The notes beneath the pieces were generated by a model. The model was not told the DNA's origin. It searched no databases and saw only the letters and a list, made by a program, of their open reading frames with translations. A stretch of 64,000 nucleotides of DNA from Strobilurus pachycystidiatus. Taxonomy: Eukaryota > Basidiomycota > Agaricomycetes > Agaricales > Physalacriaceae. The position numbers and the translations under genes are program-made. The stretch spans positions 682,001-746,000 of the forward strand of contig JAHLMK010000020.1 in assembly GCA_019915135.1 (NCBI GenBank), read 5' to 3'. Positions 10,264-21,396 of the stretch are shown in pieces. Each line of letters begins with the position of its first letter. Position 1 is the stretch's first letter.

Positions 10264-12025
10264 CTATATATCACGATGGTCGCCACTTGTATTGGCGACC
10301 GCTTCCTCCATCACGGCGTCCTCGGTCAGCTCCTCCACGGCCTCGCTAAGCGTACTGACGACGACTTTCTCCACCGCCACAACTCCAGTGTCATCTACCT
10401 CTTCCTCCTCGCCGTCACCTCCAGGCCCTCCGCCCGTCAATTCCGTATCCTGCCAGGGCAGATCTTGATAATCCCCATCCTCGTCTGTGACGTCCCACAT
10501 GGCTGCAAAGGAATTCCGCAGGTCCCGGTGGATATGCGCCTGACGTGTTGCGTACGATATTGATCCCTCCCGAATGGCAGGATCCGCTGAGGCGCGCCAC
10601 GTCTTCCCAGTCTCCCACCACAACTCTGTGTACCGCAACGTCACGCGTACGCGCCGCATCTCCTCAACCACCAAGGCCAACTCTTCCGTCCAACGTCCCA
10701 CCCTAGCTCTACTCTTAAGCCACTCGACCTTCGCCATCTCCAACATATGTACATCCGACCCATCTCCCATTGCACCAGTTGCGGTCCAGATCCACGGCAA
10801 AACATACGTCCCTTGACCCAACGGAAGCAGCGTCTCGGTGTCATACTCTGCGCCTTGGAGGGACTGACAGTCTGCTTGTGTCAGCTCCCTGAACTCGGCT
10901 TGCCAGGAGATATCGGAGCCCTTCAATCTTGCTAGGGCCGCCCAACAGAATCCGTACCGTTCCCTGGCCTCCTTTGTGAGCTTTTTGTGTTGTTCGACGA
11001 ATGAAGCGGCCCGCGTGAGTGCATGCTGTCCCCTCGCATTCTTCCTTCGATGCGCATGCGAGCAACCGATCATGGTTTGACTCGAGCGTATGGTCGCCAA
11101 CGAATCCCGCATCTGGCTCACTCGGTGCTCCACTTCCACGACATCCAGACCCTCTGAGAACGCCTTCGCATAATCAGAATGCTCGAAGTCCGATGGCAAC
11201 CACAAGACCTCGTCCTCGACATCGGCCGACCCAGAGAGAGACACCATTGCCTCCCGACATCGTATCCCAGCACCAGGCATGTACGCGAACTGCATCGAAC
11301 GAAGGTGTTTAATTCGCCGTCTGAGGGTAACGCGTCGGCGATGTAAGTCGCTGGCCTGATGTGATGTCAACAATCCATCGAGCGCTCCCTTGCGATCCCG
11401 ACGAATGGACAGTCTAGAGCTTGTGTTATTATTGACAGTGATGTATGACGACTGCACTCACTGTATTTCCTCGACATCAAATGCGTAGGCTAGAAATTGG
11501 GCCACGGTGGATGTTACTAGCTTCAATTCACCTGCCTCACGGCGTCGACGGTCGTGTTCCGCTAAACGCAGACGGAGCATTTGCTCGGACTCGTCTAGAA
11601 CGAACACGTCAGCGACTCTCGATACGAGCGTTCAAGCACGGCAAACTCACGCTTGACGACTTTTCCATACGGACTCGGTCGTGCGAAACGATTGCTCTCC
11701 CAAGTTGTAACTTCTTCCGTCCACCTCTTCACCGTGTCGTCGCCAGGTATGATCGAGGTGAGCTGGTCGTGTATTCCGGCTTGGCGCGTCGCTTCGAAGC
11801 GAGCCTGCTTTCGCTTCTTGAGGAGCGTCAAACCTTGAAGCAGATGTCAGTCGTTGCCCGATGCACCAAGTAAACCAGGCTCACCGAAAGAGATATATTT
11901 ACACCAATTCATATAATGGAAATGGGTGTCCAGGGTGTCGTGACGATGCCCGGGACCCATCTCTTTCGTACTTGCCGCGCAGCCGTTAAGGAACGCCCAC
12001 ATCCGCTCGATACCTTCTCCGTCTG
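10264..12025 (-). pseudogene. KDZ transposase of element B, C-terminal part
   Basis: This part opens at the broken catalytic motif PDGEGIERMW (about 12000-12025). It continues with AASTKEMGPGHRHDTLD, the KKRKQARFEATRQAG region (11595-11831), and the C-terminal helical region (10264-11457) with LPWIWTATGA and MAKVEWLKSRARVGRW. All are typical of KDZ transposases. Short introns separate the blocks. The N-terminal part of the same gene lies at 25812-27854 on the same strand. Element A sits between them with CCGTCTG duplicated at 12019-12025 and 25812-25818. Confidence 0.85.
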
Positions 12026-12110
12026 GAGTCCTAGCTGTAGATCGGAGCCTCATTTCCCTAGCAATTGCCCGGGGTATCTGAGGCTCGGAATCCATCAATT
12101 GCCGTAGTCT
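12026..12110 (+). repeat. Left terminal inverted repeat and subterminal motifs of A
   Basis: The terminal 42 bp match the right end in inverse orientation at roughly three quarters of positions. CTAGCAATTG (12058-12067) and CATCAATTGC with CTAGCAAC follow. Repeats of this kind are probable transposase-binding sites, which is inference. Confidence 0.75.
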
Positions 12111-13007
12111 AGCAACTATGTGTCACGTCGCGCCAGCCTTAGCGGAGCACGTGCTGTACACTGCCACAGTGCTCCGCCGCCCCGCCGCCCTCTGTACACT
12201 ACCCGAATGGGGCTCGGCACCCTGACCCTTCCCTGGCTCATTCCCTGGCTCGTTCATGCATCCGAATCGGGCTCCTTCCAGCGCCCATCAAAACCATCAA
12301 CCCAGTGTGATGCCAGATGCCGCTAGATCCCCTCGCTGCCGTGCATTAGATAAGCGGGCTCGCTGCACAATCGGAAATTAATGCGCCACAATATTCCGGG
12401 CTGCCCTTCCTATATATTTGGCTTTTTTGCGGCTGTTCCCAATGCTAGATTATATAATGTGTTACTGATGATACAAGTAGTACCTCCCGCACTGACGATG
12501 ATGCCCAGTAGGGTCACCGACCACCCGTTCCCCAAAATGCGCCACAAAAGAAATTTCTATTTTTTTCCAATATTTGCTGTGCTGTACCTAGTGTTACCCC
12601 AGCGTTACTACGGCCGCTCACGATGCTTCTGTTGCTGTACGAGCGCCTCCGACCGGGTGCACCCTGAGCTTTCGGCGGGTCGTGGTTATTTCTGCACACA
12701 GCCACCCACTAACATGAAAATTCATAAGTTCGAATTCCAGCCCGATGACTGTGACTCATCCAGCTCCACGTCATATCGGCAGCTCGGCAACGTGACGCCT
12801 AGACTCGCACACGTCCAACATGCTGACGTCATCATGTCAAGACTTTGTAGCCACCAAGTCCGTATCAGCGCCACAATTCCAAGCATCGCTCTCTCTTTCA
12901 CCAACTTAAGATACGCCGCGGTTGCACCCAATACGTTTCGGATGCAATTAAGCACGCGGATCCATACATTTTACGACATCGGACACGGTACAGTAACCCT
13001 GCCATCT
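12111..13007. other. Left subterminal non-coding region of element A
   Basis: About 900 bp lie between the left end and the stop of the HMG-like gene. Long open frames here (for example 12381-13118, plus) show no domain signal and partly overlap the real gene in antisense, so I call no gene. Confidence 0.5.
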
Positions 13008-15299
13008 TTAGGGCGACAAACCCTCGAGAATCCACGTCACATCATCAACCGTTTCCTCCCATTGGTCCCAATCCTTCTGCGTTCCTCCCTCCATGGTCGC
13101 TTGCGCCCACCAGAATAGGCTTGCCATGACGCTCAACCACCCGTTGACGCCATAAACCTCTACCAGCTCCCAGCCGAAAGTCCTCCATTTACCCACTTTG
13201 GGCCTGTGCCACAACCCTCCTCTCTTCTCGCGCCACTCTGGCTGCATTCCACTGTACCAGACGCCGAACGCCCGCTTGAAGCCTGGTAAGTCCTTTGGGT
13301 CCAACTTGAGCATGTTTGACGTCCTACTCATCCTTCCTCCTTTCACCCAGGCGTCCACTGTCTCTGGACGGCCATTCGACGGCAATTGGCCCTCCCTCAT
13401 CCAGCCGCTCTCGCCCTCCCTCAGTGTATACACGTCAAGCAGCTTTCTCCACCTGGGACCGAACTCATCCACGCGGCCATTGAAGTGCGAAACGACGGAG
13501 GTGTACCAGGCGGGTGCGTCTTCCACGGCGAGCTCGACCTCCGTCGCTCTGGCTGCCATGTAGTCGTCGTAAAAGTCGCCCAAGCGCGGCTTAGTGCGTG
13601 CAGCGGGCTCAGACGCGGCATCCTCGATAGGTCCAGCGTCAACCCGCTTCGGGATTTCTGCCAGACGACTCGAGCGGCGAATTTCACCGGCAGCGGGATC
13701 CTCATTCATGGTAATGTCGCCACCACTTGAGGGGCCAATCTCGCCGGGAGCGGGATCCTCGTTCATAGAAAGGTCGGCAGGTCCATTGCTCGGATTCAGG
13801 CCGTCAGCCTCGCCAGCGTCGTTACAAGCCGTCGCTGGGGAAACTGCCGGAGCGCCCTTGTTCAACTGGGTCGGATTTGGGCGGCTCGCCCGTTTCTTCG
13901 CTGGCTGGTCGCCCTCGTCGCCGTCATCGACGCGAGAGCGTTTATCACCGCTGGCAGCGCCTTCGTGCTCAGCACCGTCATCCCCTCTCCCTCCCTCTGC
14001 ATCGTCATCATCGTCATCATCCGCATTGTCCTTCTCTCCCGCCTTCGCGAGCCCCCTGATCGTGCTCAGGTTGTAGGAAACGTCTTCAGGCGGCGCACAG
14101 CTACTGCCCGTTGTGTTTTCGGGGAGCTTCGCGGCGGCCAGCTCATCGGAAGTGTAGCAGCTGCGACCGAACTCCTCGAGATACGTCTTGTACGCCTTGT
14201 GTGCTTGCGGCTTGAACTTGGTAGCGGACTTCGGATCGTCTTCGAGGTTATCACCCCCGCAAATCCTGCAAGCAATGTAAGTTCAGGATTCACCACCAAG
14301 TGCCAACAGCAATACTGACGTGGCAACAGATACTTCGCCATTGTAATGCGGCATTGGACCCACAGCATGAATGACTAGCTGCAAGCCTGTTGCCGCGCCA
14401 ACCATTTCCGCCAGCGGTTGAAACAGAGTCGGAAGGTCCATGATGCACCTGCGAAAATATGTCAACCACGTCCTGCGCTCGGCCAACTGTTCGACTTACT
14501 TTGCGCGGATATCGGGATCCTGCGACGGCGGTCCGTTAATCGCCTCATCCCAACTCTCCTTTGCAGTCTCCGCATCGGCCTTGGCTTTGGCGGCGTACTC
14601 GGCCTTGTCCTCGGCGGTGAGCTGGCTGAACATTTCCCTCACCACCTTCTGGCGGAAGCCTCCGTCCAGTTGTTGGTTCGAACCGCCCTTCTTGAGTTCG
14701 TCGTGTCGCCTCTTGACCTCGGCATTGACGAGCTCCCGATTCTCGACCTGGTATTGCTGCGCTGGCTGGCGGCGCTTCGCTGGCCTGCCCACGCCACTAA
14801 TGCGAGCGAAGATGGCCGTCATTGGATCGTCGACCCGCCCCTTCCGTAGCTTCGTGCCGACGTTCTTCGAAATAGTCTCCACCCGGCGTTTTAACCAACG
14901 GTGAATTGCCTACACTGTCCATAAGCATACATTTGTACGGAAATACTAACATTATCTTACACTCTTGTGCCGCTCGACGATGGCGCGTTTCTCCACCATC
15001 TTTTCGTTGCTCAAGCGCTCGACTTCGACCGGCACCTCGGGTCTCCACTCGTTGACAGGGAATGGGGGTTCCTCGTAGTCCTGCAGCCACCAAGGAATCT
15101 TGATGAAGTATTGGCGGTAAAGCTCCTCGAGACACTTCCGTTCTGCGTCCGCCCCGCGCTGCATCGCGTCAGCGTAGCGAGGCAGCCAGCTGGTCAGGTA
15201 GACACCTCGGTACCCATCGGCCCAGCCGCGACGTGTGGCCCGCTCTTCTTTCGCGAGTGGTATGTAGACCTTTTTCCTGTTCGCAGGTCGGGAAGGCAT
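13008..15299 (-). CDS. Cargo protein with HMG-box-like segment and Trp-rich C-terminal domain (A copy)
   Basis: The model is complement(13008..14265, 14320..14448, 14500..14909, 14961..15299), 711 aa, with a true ATG at 15299. Each junction keeps the frame with GT..AG. Residues about 175-240 resemble an HMG box (FRQKVVREMFSQLTAEDKAE with a following Ala-rich helix). An acidic, KR-rich linker (KRSRVDDGDEGDQPAKKRAS) looks like a nuclear signal. The C-terminal domain carries WYSGMQPEWR, YGVNGWLSVMASLFWW and DDVTWIL. The gene at 44226-47254 shares this layout, including an exon of exactly 129 bp in the same place. It is divergently paired with the RNase H1-N gene at 15566 (266 bp apart). The family is unnamed to me; a DNA-binding role is inference. 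Confidence 0.8.
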
Positions 15300-15565
15300 A
15301 GTGACAGCTGGTGGGGCAAGTACTGGGCAAAGCGCACGAAGATGTCACGTTGCTAGCATTTCTTTGCGCGTCATCCGGCAATTGCTTGCAAATTGCACTT
15401 CATGTCGGGCCTCACAATCGCGACCGACAAATTCCTCAATTTGTCCTCACATCGGGAGATGTAAACTTTGTACTTTCTGGTTTTGGAAGGTACCCCTCTT
15501 TGGTGCGTTCCTTCCCCTGGCGCCGCGTCATAAGTATCCCAAGAGCTCAGTGTCACACCAGGTCG

Positions 15566-16160
15566 ATGTCTCATTCTGGTGCCACTCTATCCCAAGCGAT
15601 AACAGTTGTTTCCTCCGACGAGGAAGACAGTGCTAGCTCCCGCCCATCCTCCGACAGCGAAATCGAAGTCCAGATTGGTAAGTTACATGCTACCCATTCC
15701 TCATATCATTGCTTATCAAGTCTCCAGAACTTAACAGTTCCTCTCGTCGCCCTCGTCGCCGCCGTACAACGCCCACCCTAACTGCCGCAATGTCGCACAA
15801 TACCGCGCCTGCAGCCGCGCCTGTACCGGCTCCGGTTCTCAACCCGGTCCCCCCCGTCCATCGTGCCGGCGTCGCTTACAATGTCGTTCCCGCCTCCGCG
15901 CTCGAGGCGGACCCGAAGATCTTTGCTTCTCGTTGGCAGGTGGTAGTTCGCGGTCGTCAAGTTGGCGTGTTCCCTCAGGCTCAAAGGTAGACTCCTCTTA
16001 CTCTTACATCCTTTCCTTGCTGATCTCCATTGACAGTCAAGTTGCCGACCGCGCCGTACTTGGCGTCCCGCATGCCCTTCGAGAAAGTGTCAGTACGCAG
16101 GAATTTGCTCTGGATCTGTTCAACGGCGCATTGGCCCGCGGCCATGTGATTGTTCTGTAA
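15566..16160 (+). CDS. RNase H1 N-terminal (viroplasmin-like) domain protein 1 of A
   Basis: The model is join(15566..15677, 15728..15986, 16037..16160), 164 aa. Residues 1-40 are Ser/Glu/Asp-rich and are followed by an Ala/Pro-rich linker. The last 60 residues form the domain: WQVVVRGRQVGVFPQAQ, then DRAVLGVPHALRESVST and a closing helix. This fold in RNase H1 binds RNA-DNA hybrids and double-stranded RNA; the same fold occurs in caulimoviral viroplasmin. No catalytic RNase H domain is present. It is divergent from the HMG-like gene, suggesting a shared promoter at 15300-15565. Confidence 0.82.
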
Positions 16161-16223
16161 TGCTTATCATATTAGTCGCCCAATATACGAAGCTTTTATC
16201 CACACCATCATCTGCAGGCGATA

Positions 16224-17197
16224 ATGCCTTCTGTCAGCTATTCTTCTGACTCCTCTGATGACGACTATCTCACGGCTTCTGAGGGAGGCATCTCCGACGC
16301 TTCCTCCCAATATGATGATCCGGAAATTGAGGCGCTCATTGTCGCTTTTCATGAGGCGGATATCAACGGTGATTTCTGAATACAGGACTGACACGTATTT
16401 TCTCACTGAGCCTCATATGGTAGCGGCCCCCGCTAGCCCTCCGCGGCGCCCGATTCCACCTTTAGAGCGAGAGCTCCACCCGACCCAGGCAAATGCCACG
16501 GAATATAGCGTTACCACTCGAAATGGGGTAACTCGCACCACTCCCAATTGGTCAGTATTCCTAGGTATTCCTTGATTACTGCTGATGGAAACTCAATTTG
16601 ATTAGGTCTACCGCTGCGAGTCTATCACTCGATCAGGGAGCGCATGTTCACGCCACTCGCAGGCGTGATAAGGGTCGAAACAAAGGTATCTCTCGCGAGC
16701 AGCCTTGCGTCGTATTCGCGGGAGTCAATACTGGGCTCTTCGACACCTGGGACGAAACGAAACCCCAGGTACATAGGGTGAAGAAGAGTATCTGCGTGCG
16801 GTATGACAACCGCCACCAAGCAGAACAGGCTTACGCGTATGCACTTCACAAGGGCTGGGTGCGATCGAGCGCGGGTGGGGTGTATAGAACAATTCGCATT
16901 TCCTCCCGGCAGGACTTCGGGGTTTCAGATTATTCCAATCCCTTGTCCGGGCCGGCCCCCAGTTGGTGGTATTGTGTCTATCGTGGCTTGACACCGGGCG
17001 TATACGCATCGCTGTAACTTGGAACTATGTTCATGTGATTTTCTCGCTAATCTCTGTCTTTTCGTAGGCTCGAAGCAGCGCTCAATGTTATGGGCGTTTC
17101 AGGATGCTCCCATGACTCATGGGAAGATCTGGATACGGCCTTGACGAAATTTGAAGAGGCGCAGAGGGTTGGTGATGTGAGAGTCATCGGTATCTAA
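16224..17197 (+). CDS. RNase H1 N-terminal domain protein 2 of A, two domains
   Basis: The model is join(16224..16368, 16424..16550, 16606..17013, 17068..17197), 269 aa, starting 63 bp after the previous gene. Residues 1-50 are acidic. The first domain is near residues 125-180 (CVVFAGVNTGLFDTWDE, then YDNRHQAEQAYAYALHKGW). The second is at the C-terminus (WWYCVYRGLTPGVYASL, then GVSGCSHDSWEDLDTALTKF). The 55-nt first intron (16369-16423) removes a stop that would end the protein after 51 residues. Tandem placement suggests duplication from gene 1 followed by internal domain duplication. Confidence 0.78.
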
Positions 17198-17704
17198 TAA
17201 TGTGGTTCTCGCAGGGCTGTGATAGCATACTTTTTGTTCTGGACACGCATGCAATAATTATCACCTGTCCCCTTCATCCACAAGCCCATACAAAAAACTT
17301 GTCTAAAAATTTAGCCGAGTCATTTGTTCAATCTCCAGACCATACGCAACGATGGATGCAAGCAAATTCGACGGTTCGTGTCAATGCTACGGACTCCCGC
17401 CAATACAGAGGTGGTACGCGTCTGCGCCTGCCCCACCACGACGACACATGGCACACTCACTAATTTTCTTTCCATCAGTAGCGTCCGACTACACGTTCCT
17501 AACCCCGAAACACCCACATGATCAGGATTTATCTATCTTAACAGCTATCTGATTTGAGGAGCTCGACCTGAGCTTGACGTCGCAGGTCCTCTTTCGTCTG
17601 CATTGGGTCCCGGGCCTCGCTGTCTTGACTCTTTTGGGGGAGTCATCGATCTCGCGCAATAGGTTGATAGCAAGTGTGGCGCAAAAGGCGCAGTCTTTAT
17701 GCTC
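17198..17704. other. Spacer between convergent cargo genes
   Basis: I see no supported gene here; overlapping short frames lack domain signals. It lies between the 3' ends of two convergent genes. Confidence 0.4.
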
Positions 17705-18367
17705 CTACAAGAATGCAAATACCTTTTCGTCTACGTACTCCTCCAAAGTCCCATCAATGATACACTGGTTGACTCCATCCAACCAATCCTCCAGCTGCTT
17801 GAATTTCTTGTCAACATCGTTTGCCGCGATGTATTGGGAGGAGAACCGTCCGAGATGTCTGGATATCCCCTCCAGCGCGTCCAAAACCGGTCGTCGTATG
17901 GAAACGACGCGTCGTAAGGCTTCTTCAATTGCCTCGGCTGCATCTGGCGAACCATCCCCTCGATCCTCCAATGCGGACATGGTTAGACCGCGCATATATA
18001 GCCTCGGGGTGGTCTCTATGAATAGATCCAATCGCCGTTTTTGCTCACGGACCTGCGCGAGTAGAAGTTCGGTCGCGTCAACCCCATGATTCACTCTATG
18101 GAGCGTGTCAGTGGGTGCAACCGTCCGTAATACGCCAGTCGGCTCACCCGTCACTGTTGACTTTGGATGAGGGAGACTTGCCCTGACGTCTCGCGGCGTT
18201 TCTTTCATTTTGTCGCCCCAAGATGCCGACCCGGTTCCTGTATAGTGTCAGATACAATTCGAGTGTCGAAAGTTGTAATGAACAGACCGATAATACGAAT
18301 CCATACGCTGCACCCTTCTCGCCGCTTTTCTCTCCTCAGGACTGTCATATTTTTTGTGTCGTCCCAT
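17705..18367 (-). CDS. Small basic (bZIP-like N-terminus) cargo protein of A
   Basis: The model is complement(17705..18095, 18148..18237, 18288..18367), 186 aa, ATG at 18367. The first about 45 residues are strongly basic with repeated R/A spacing (SPEERKAARRVQRMDSYYRN, then QNERNAARRQ), like a bZIP basic region. The remainder is helical and heptad-rich (LLLAQVREQKRRLDLFIE, LEGISRHLGRFSSQYI). The gene at 30900-37460 has the same plan. Binding DNA as a dimer is possible but not shown by the sequence. Confidence 0.68.
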
Positions 18368-18859
18368 GTTCCGAAGACGTGTCTTCAGAGTTAGGAAGGT
18401 TTGTACACGCAAGGTCGGTGTAGTCGGCGGGAGAGAGAAAGAGAAGTGGATCCCTAACCGTAAACATGAATCGGATCGACTATGGCTTTGGACACTTATT
18501 GGACATTTATTGGACACTTATAACATGTAGCGTCCATCCTCTGCGCCCTCAAAAAACTAGTACTTTCTTTGCGGGTGGTATGGGTGTACATTGCCCCGTT
18601 CTCCCGCTGCACACTGCCGACCAATGGGCGGACTTGCTCAAAAGGGCAATGCGAACACCGACTTGCCCGATTCAGCCTGCAACTGGTCAGTGTCACTGGT
18701 ACATGATACTCGCACGTCCATTACGCACACCTATAATTCGCATATCAAGAAGGGAACTTCAGAAACTTCATTGGATTATGGAACAACAGATGGTATTGCT
18801 GGACTACTCTGGCCAACCAAGCAACCTCAACAATCGGTACCAAGAAACCTCGTCAAGCT

Positions 18860-19177
18860 TTAGCCCCATGCCTCTCGCAAGTGCAAGACGGAATTCCTGT
18901 CCCCCAACAATTTCCTCAAATTGACTACATCCTCCCATGTCAATACTCCCGACGACTCCAGGCATTCAATGAACGAAAACCCGCCCCCTTCTTTGAGGTA
19001 GTCCCCCAGGTGCTCGTCCATCTGGAAATGCAAAGGAACGTATCCCTCGGCGTTCTCGGCGTAGCGGTCACGCACGGCGAGTCGAAGAGAGCGTGGTCGC
19101 AGGAGCCCGCACCCGGTCATGATGTAGATTGGGCGTCGTTCGCGCAAGGCTCGCTCAACGATACTAGGGTTTGGCAT
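18860..19177 (-). CDS. Small unrecognised protein, 105 aa
   Basis: A single-exon frame with ATG at 19177. The C-terminal part (FIECLESSGVLTWEDVVNLR) faintly resembles a SAM-like helix bundle and a segment of the gene at 20166 (RFLQRLELVHLSPRFLRMGV, then TEEDIITLA). It may be a decayed or divergent relative of that gene. No promoter or intron supports it further, so expression is uncertain. Confidence 0.4.
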   Translation of the reverse strand: MPNPSIVERALRERRPIYIMTGCGLLRPRSLRLAVRDRYAENAEGYVPLHFQMDEHLGDYLKEGGGFSFIECLESSGVLTWEDVVNLRKLLGDRNSVLHLREAWG

Positions 19178-19460
19178 GTCAGTATCGCGGGCTGTGCAGA
19201 TGTAAAAGTGTCACATTTGATCTTCAACGCTGGCCTCTCGAGGGGCGGAGTGCTTTGGGCTGGTTGGTGCGACCATGGCTGTCAGGATTGGAGAAAGACT
19301 TCAGTCGAGCAAGATCGCGGTCATCCTGCTCGACGATAAGTGGTTGGCGGGACTTGAATAGGAAATTCAAATATCATTCGTAGATCATGGTGCATACGCC
19401 AAGGGCGTAAGTAAGGACTGGTAATCATAATACACACGAGACGCTGCACGATGCGAGACT

Positions 19461-20118
19461 TTAGGCACTGCTTCCGGCAGTAGGCTCTAAATACAGAGTC
19501 GACCACACTCTCTCCACCCCTTCGCCATCCGTCTCGTTACGCTGGATAGCGATCTTGCGATATATTCCAGCGGCGTCGCGATATCTTCCACACAGGGGAC
19601 AGACATTGCGGTACTCCTGACAGACGGTCTCGTATGTGACCGTTGCTTTGGCAAACCAAGAGGCCCAATAACGCCTCAAGACTACAACGAAATTAGCGAC
19701 GCTGTAACGATGTTATAAATATTGATTTTACCGGCTTGTCTCCTCGCCCATCGGGTCTGTACATGGCGCGGGATGGAGAGATTTTGAATTGCGGCTCTTG
19801 TAATGCGCTTGTGTCGTTCGAGAGACACCTGATAGGCCAGGAATCCTGAGGAGTGGGACCAAGTCAGCGTGCGCCTTGGCGAAGGTGGCTAAAAGACTCA
19901 TACATACTCTGATGAGCATCGCAGTGCGTTGGGGCAGCTACCGTTGCGGCTGCCATTGCGAGAAATGCGAGTAACGTCCACGAAAGATAAAGACTGGGCA
20001 ATGGCAAAGGAATGAGGCGAAAGGAACGGTACGATCGATCGCACTCTCTGCGCCCCGACAAATTGCAATTGAGGCGTTACCTTATGGCCGCCTGTCGACC
20101 TTGATAAGGGAGCGCCAT
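19461..20118 (-). CDS. Small membrane or secreted protein ending in a KDZ-like DGEGVERVW motif
   Basis: The model is complement(19461..19681, 19732..19845, 19908..19993, 20081..20118), 152 aa, ATG at 20118. All three junctions are in frame. Residues about 13-33 (SLYLSWTLLAFLAMAAATVA) are a hydrophobic helix followed by APTHC, fitting a signal anchor or signal peptide. A CPLCG pair occurs mid-protein. The C-terminus reads NETDGEGVERVWSTLY, nearly the catalytic-motif segment of the KDZ transposase 4 kb away. Its start codon is only 47 bp from the divergent gene at 20166. Function unknown. Confidence 0.55.
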
Positions 20119-20165
20119 CAAAAGCCCTTTCGTTCTACCCTTCTTCGCACCTTTTCACATCGCCA

Positions 20166-21136
20166 ATGTCGTTGAGTGGACGCAGCTCCCCTAGTATTGG
20201 GGAATTCATTCGCTCGCGCCGCCGACTCAGCCCCCACCACGACGACGACGACGACGAGGATATGGAGGACTATGAGGTTGATGACGATCGTCCGGTTCAC
20301 AAAAAATTGCGCATGGACAAAGGACCCAATCTCCCGCCTCCCATCCTGCCTGATGCCGATCTCTCAGTTCGGATGTCCGTCGTGGTGAATCGCGCGGGCA
20401 TCGACAACCTCACCCTCGCGCAAGCACTCAAATACCCCGACGAAGAGATCAAAGGTCGCGCTCACGCCAAGCTTAGCCGGCTGACGGCCGAGAGTCTGTA
20501 CACCACCCTTGGCTGTATCCGGTATGAATCCTGACCGTCGGCTGAGGCCTCATTCTAACATGATTCAACAGACGTGTCCAACGTAGGTTGCGAGCGGCGC
20601 GCCCCCTGCGTACCAATTACGTGCTGGGAGAAGGTGCAGACGATGAGGGTACGTCCAGAAGGCGTTTATTCGAGAGTCAGGCTGATCACCGTCTAGAGTC
20701 GGAAGAAAATCCGAACCCTCGCATGGCCAGGTCCGCCACGGGTGACTATCCGATTCCAGAGGATTGTGTCGTTCCGGTGGACCAGAAGTTTCTTCATCAG
20801 GCCGTCGTCCGCTTCCTGCAACGCCTGGAGCTGGTCCACCTGTCGCCACGCTTCCTTCGGATGGGCGTGTACACCGAAGAAGATATCATCACGCTTGCGC
20901 TCGAGGTGCACAAGCCGAAGCAAATCGATCAGTTGGCGTGTGCCGTTGATTGCACCTGGGCAGAATGGATCAAGTTGAAAGGCGCATTGTTTAGCTACGC
21001 GCGTCCTTGGCGCATCTCCTACTTCAACCCGGACACGCCAGACGGAAGGGACGAAGGGCTGCCTGACCTTCTGAACGAGGAAGAGGAAACGGTGCTGGAT
21101 TACGAGGGCGATTATATACTGACCCGTAACTTCTAG
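20166..21136 (+). CDS. Unrecognised cargo protein with acidic N-terminus
   Basis: The model is join(20166..20521, 20572..21136), 306 aa. A further 48-nt GT..AG segment near 20650-20697 could be spliced without changing frame. Residues 20-45 are Asp/Glu-rich (HHDDDDDEDMEDYEVDDD), followed by KKLRMDK. The C-terminal half (FLRMGVYTEEDIITLALEV, CTWAEWIKLKGALFSY) looks helical and perhaps SAM-like. It lies directly upstream of the KDZ transposase on the same strand, 261 bp away. I do not recognise a family. Confidence 0.65.
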
Positions 21137-21396
21137 TACAATATCACTGTTCTGTTAAATCATCAGTTTGAGTTTGTCGTCTCATGAAAAGGAAAATTCA
21201 CATAGAAATTGTTACCGCTGCGACTAGCACATGAACGGTACTTGCGTTGAAGAGAGACCGGGTCAACATGTATCGCTCAAGACTTTAAGATGCAAGTGTA
21301 ATCTTCCGGTTGAAGCGGCCCGCATCAGCCGCTGGATTACAAACCCCCACGCGTACTGAGTAGGTGGCTGTGCATCCCCATCGCTGAGCTTCGGCC

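Noticed and set aside
12381..13118. Long plus-strand open frame (245 codons)
   Set aside because: It has no domain signal, includes low-complexity stretches, and overlaps the well-supported minus-strand HMG-like gene.
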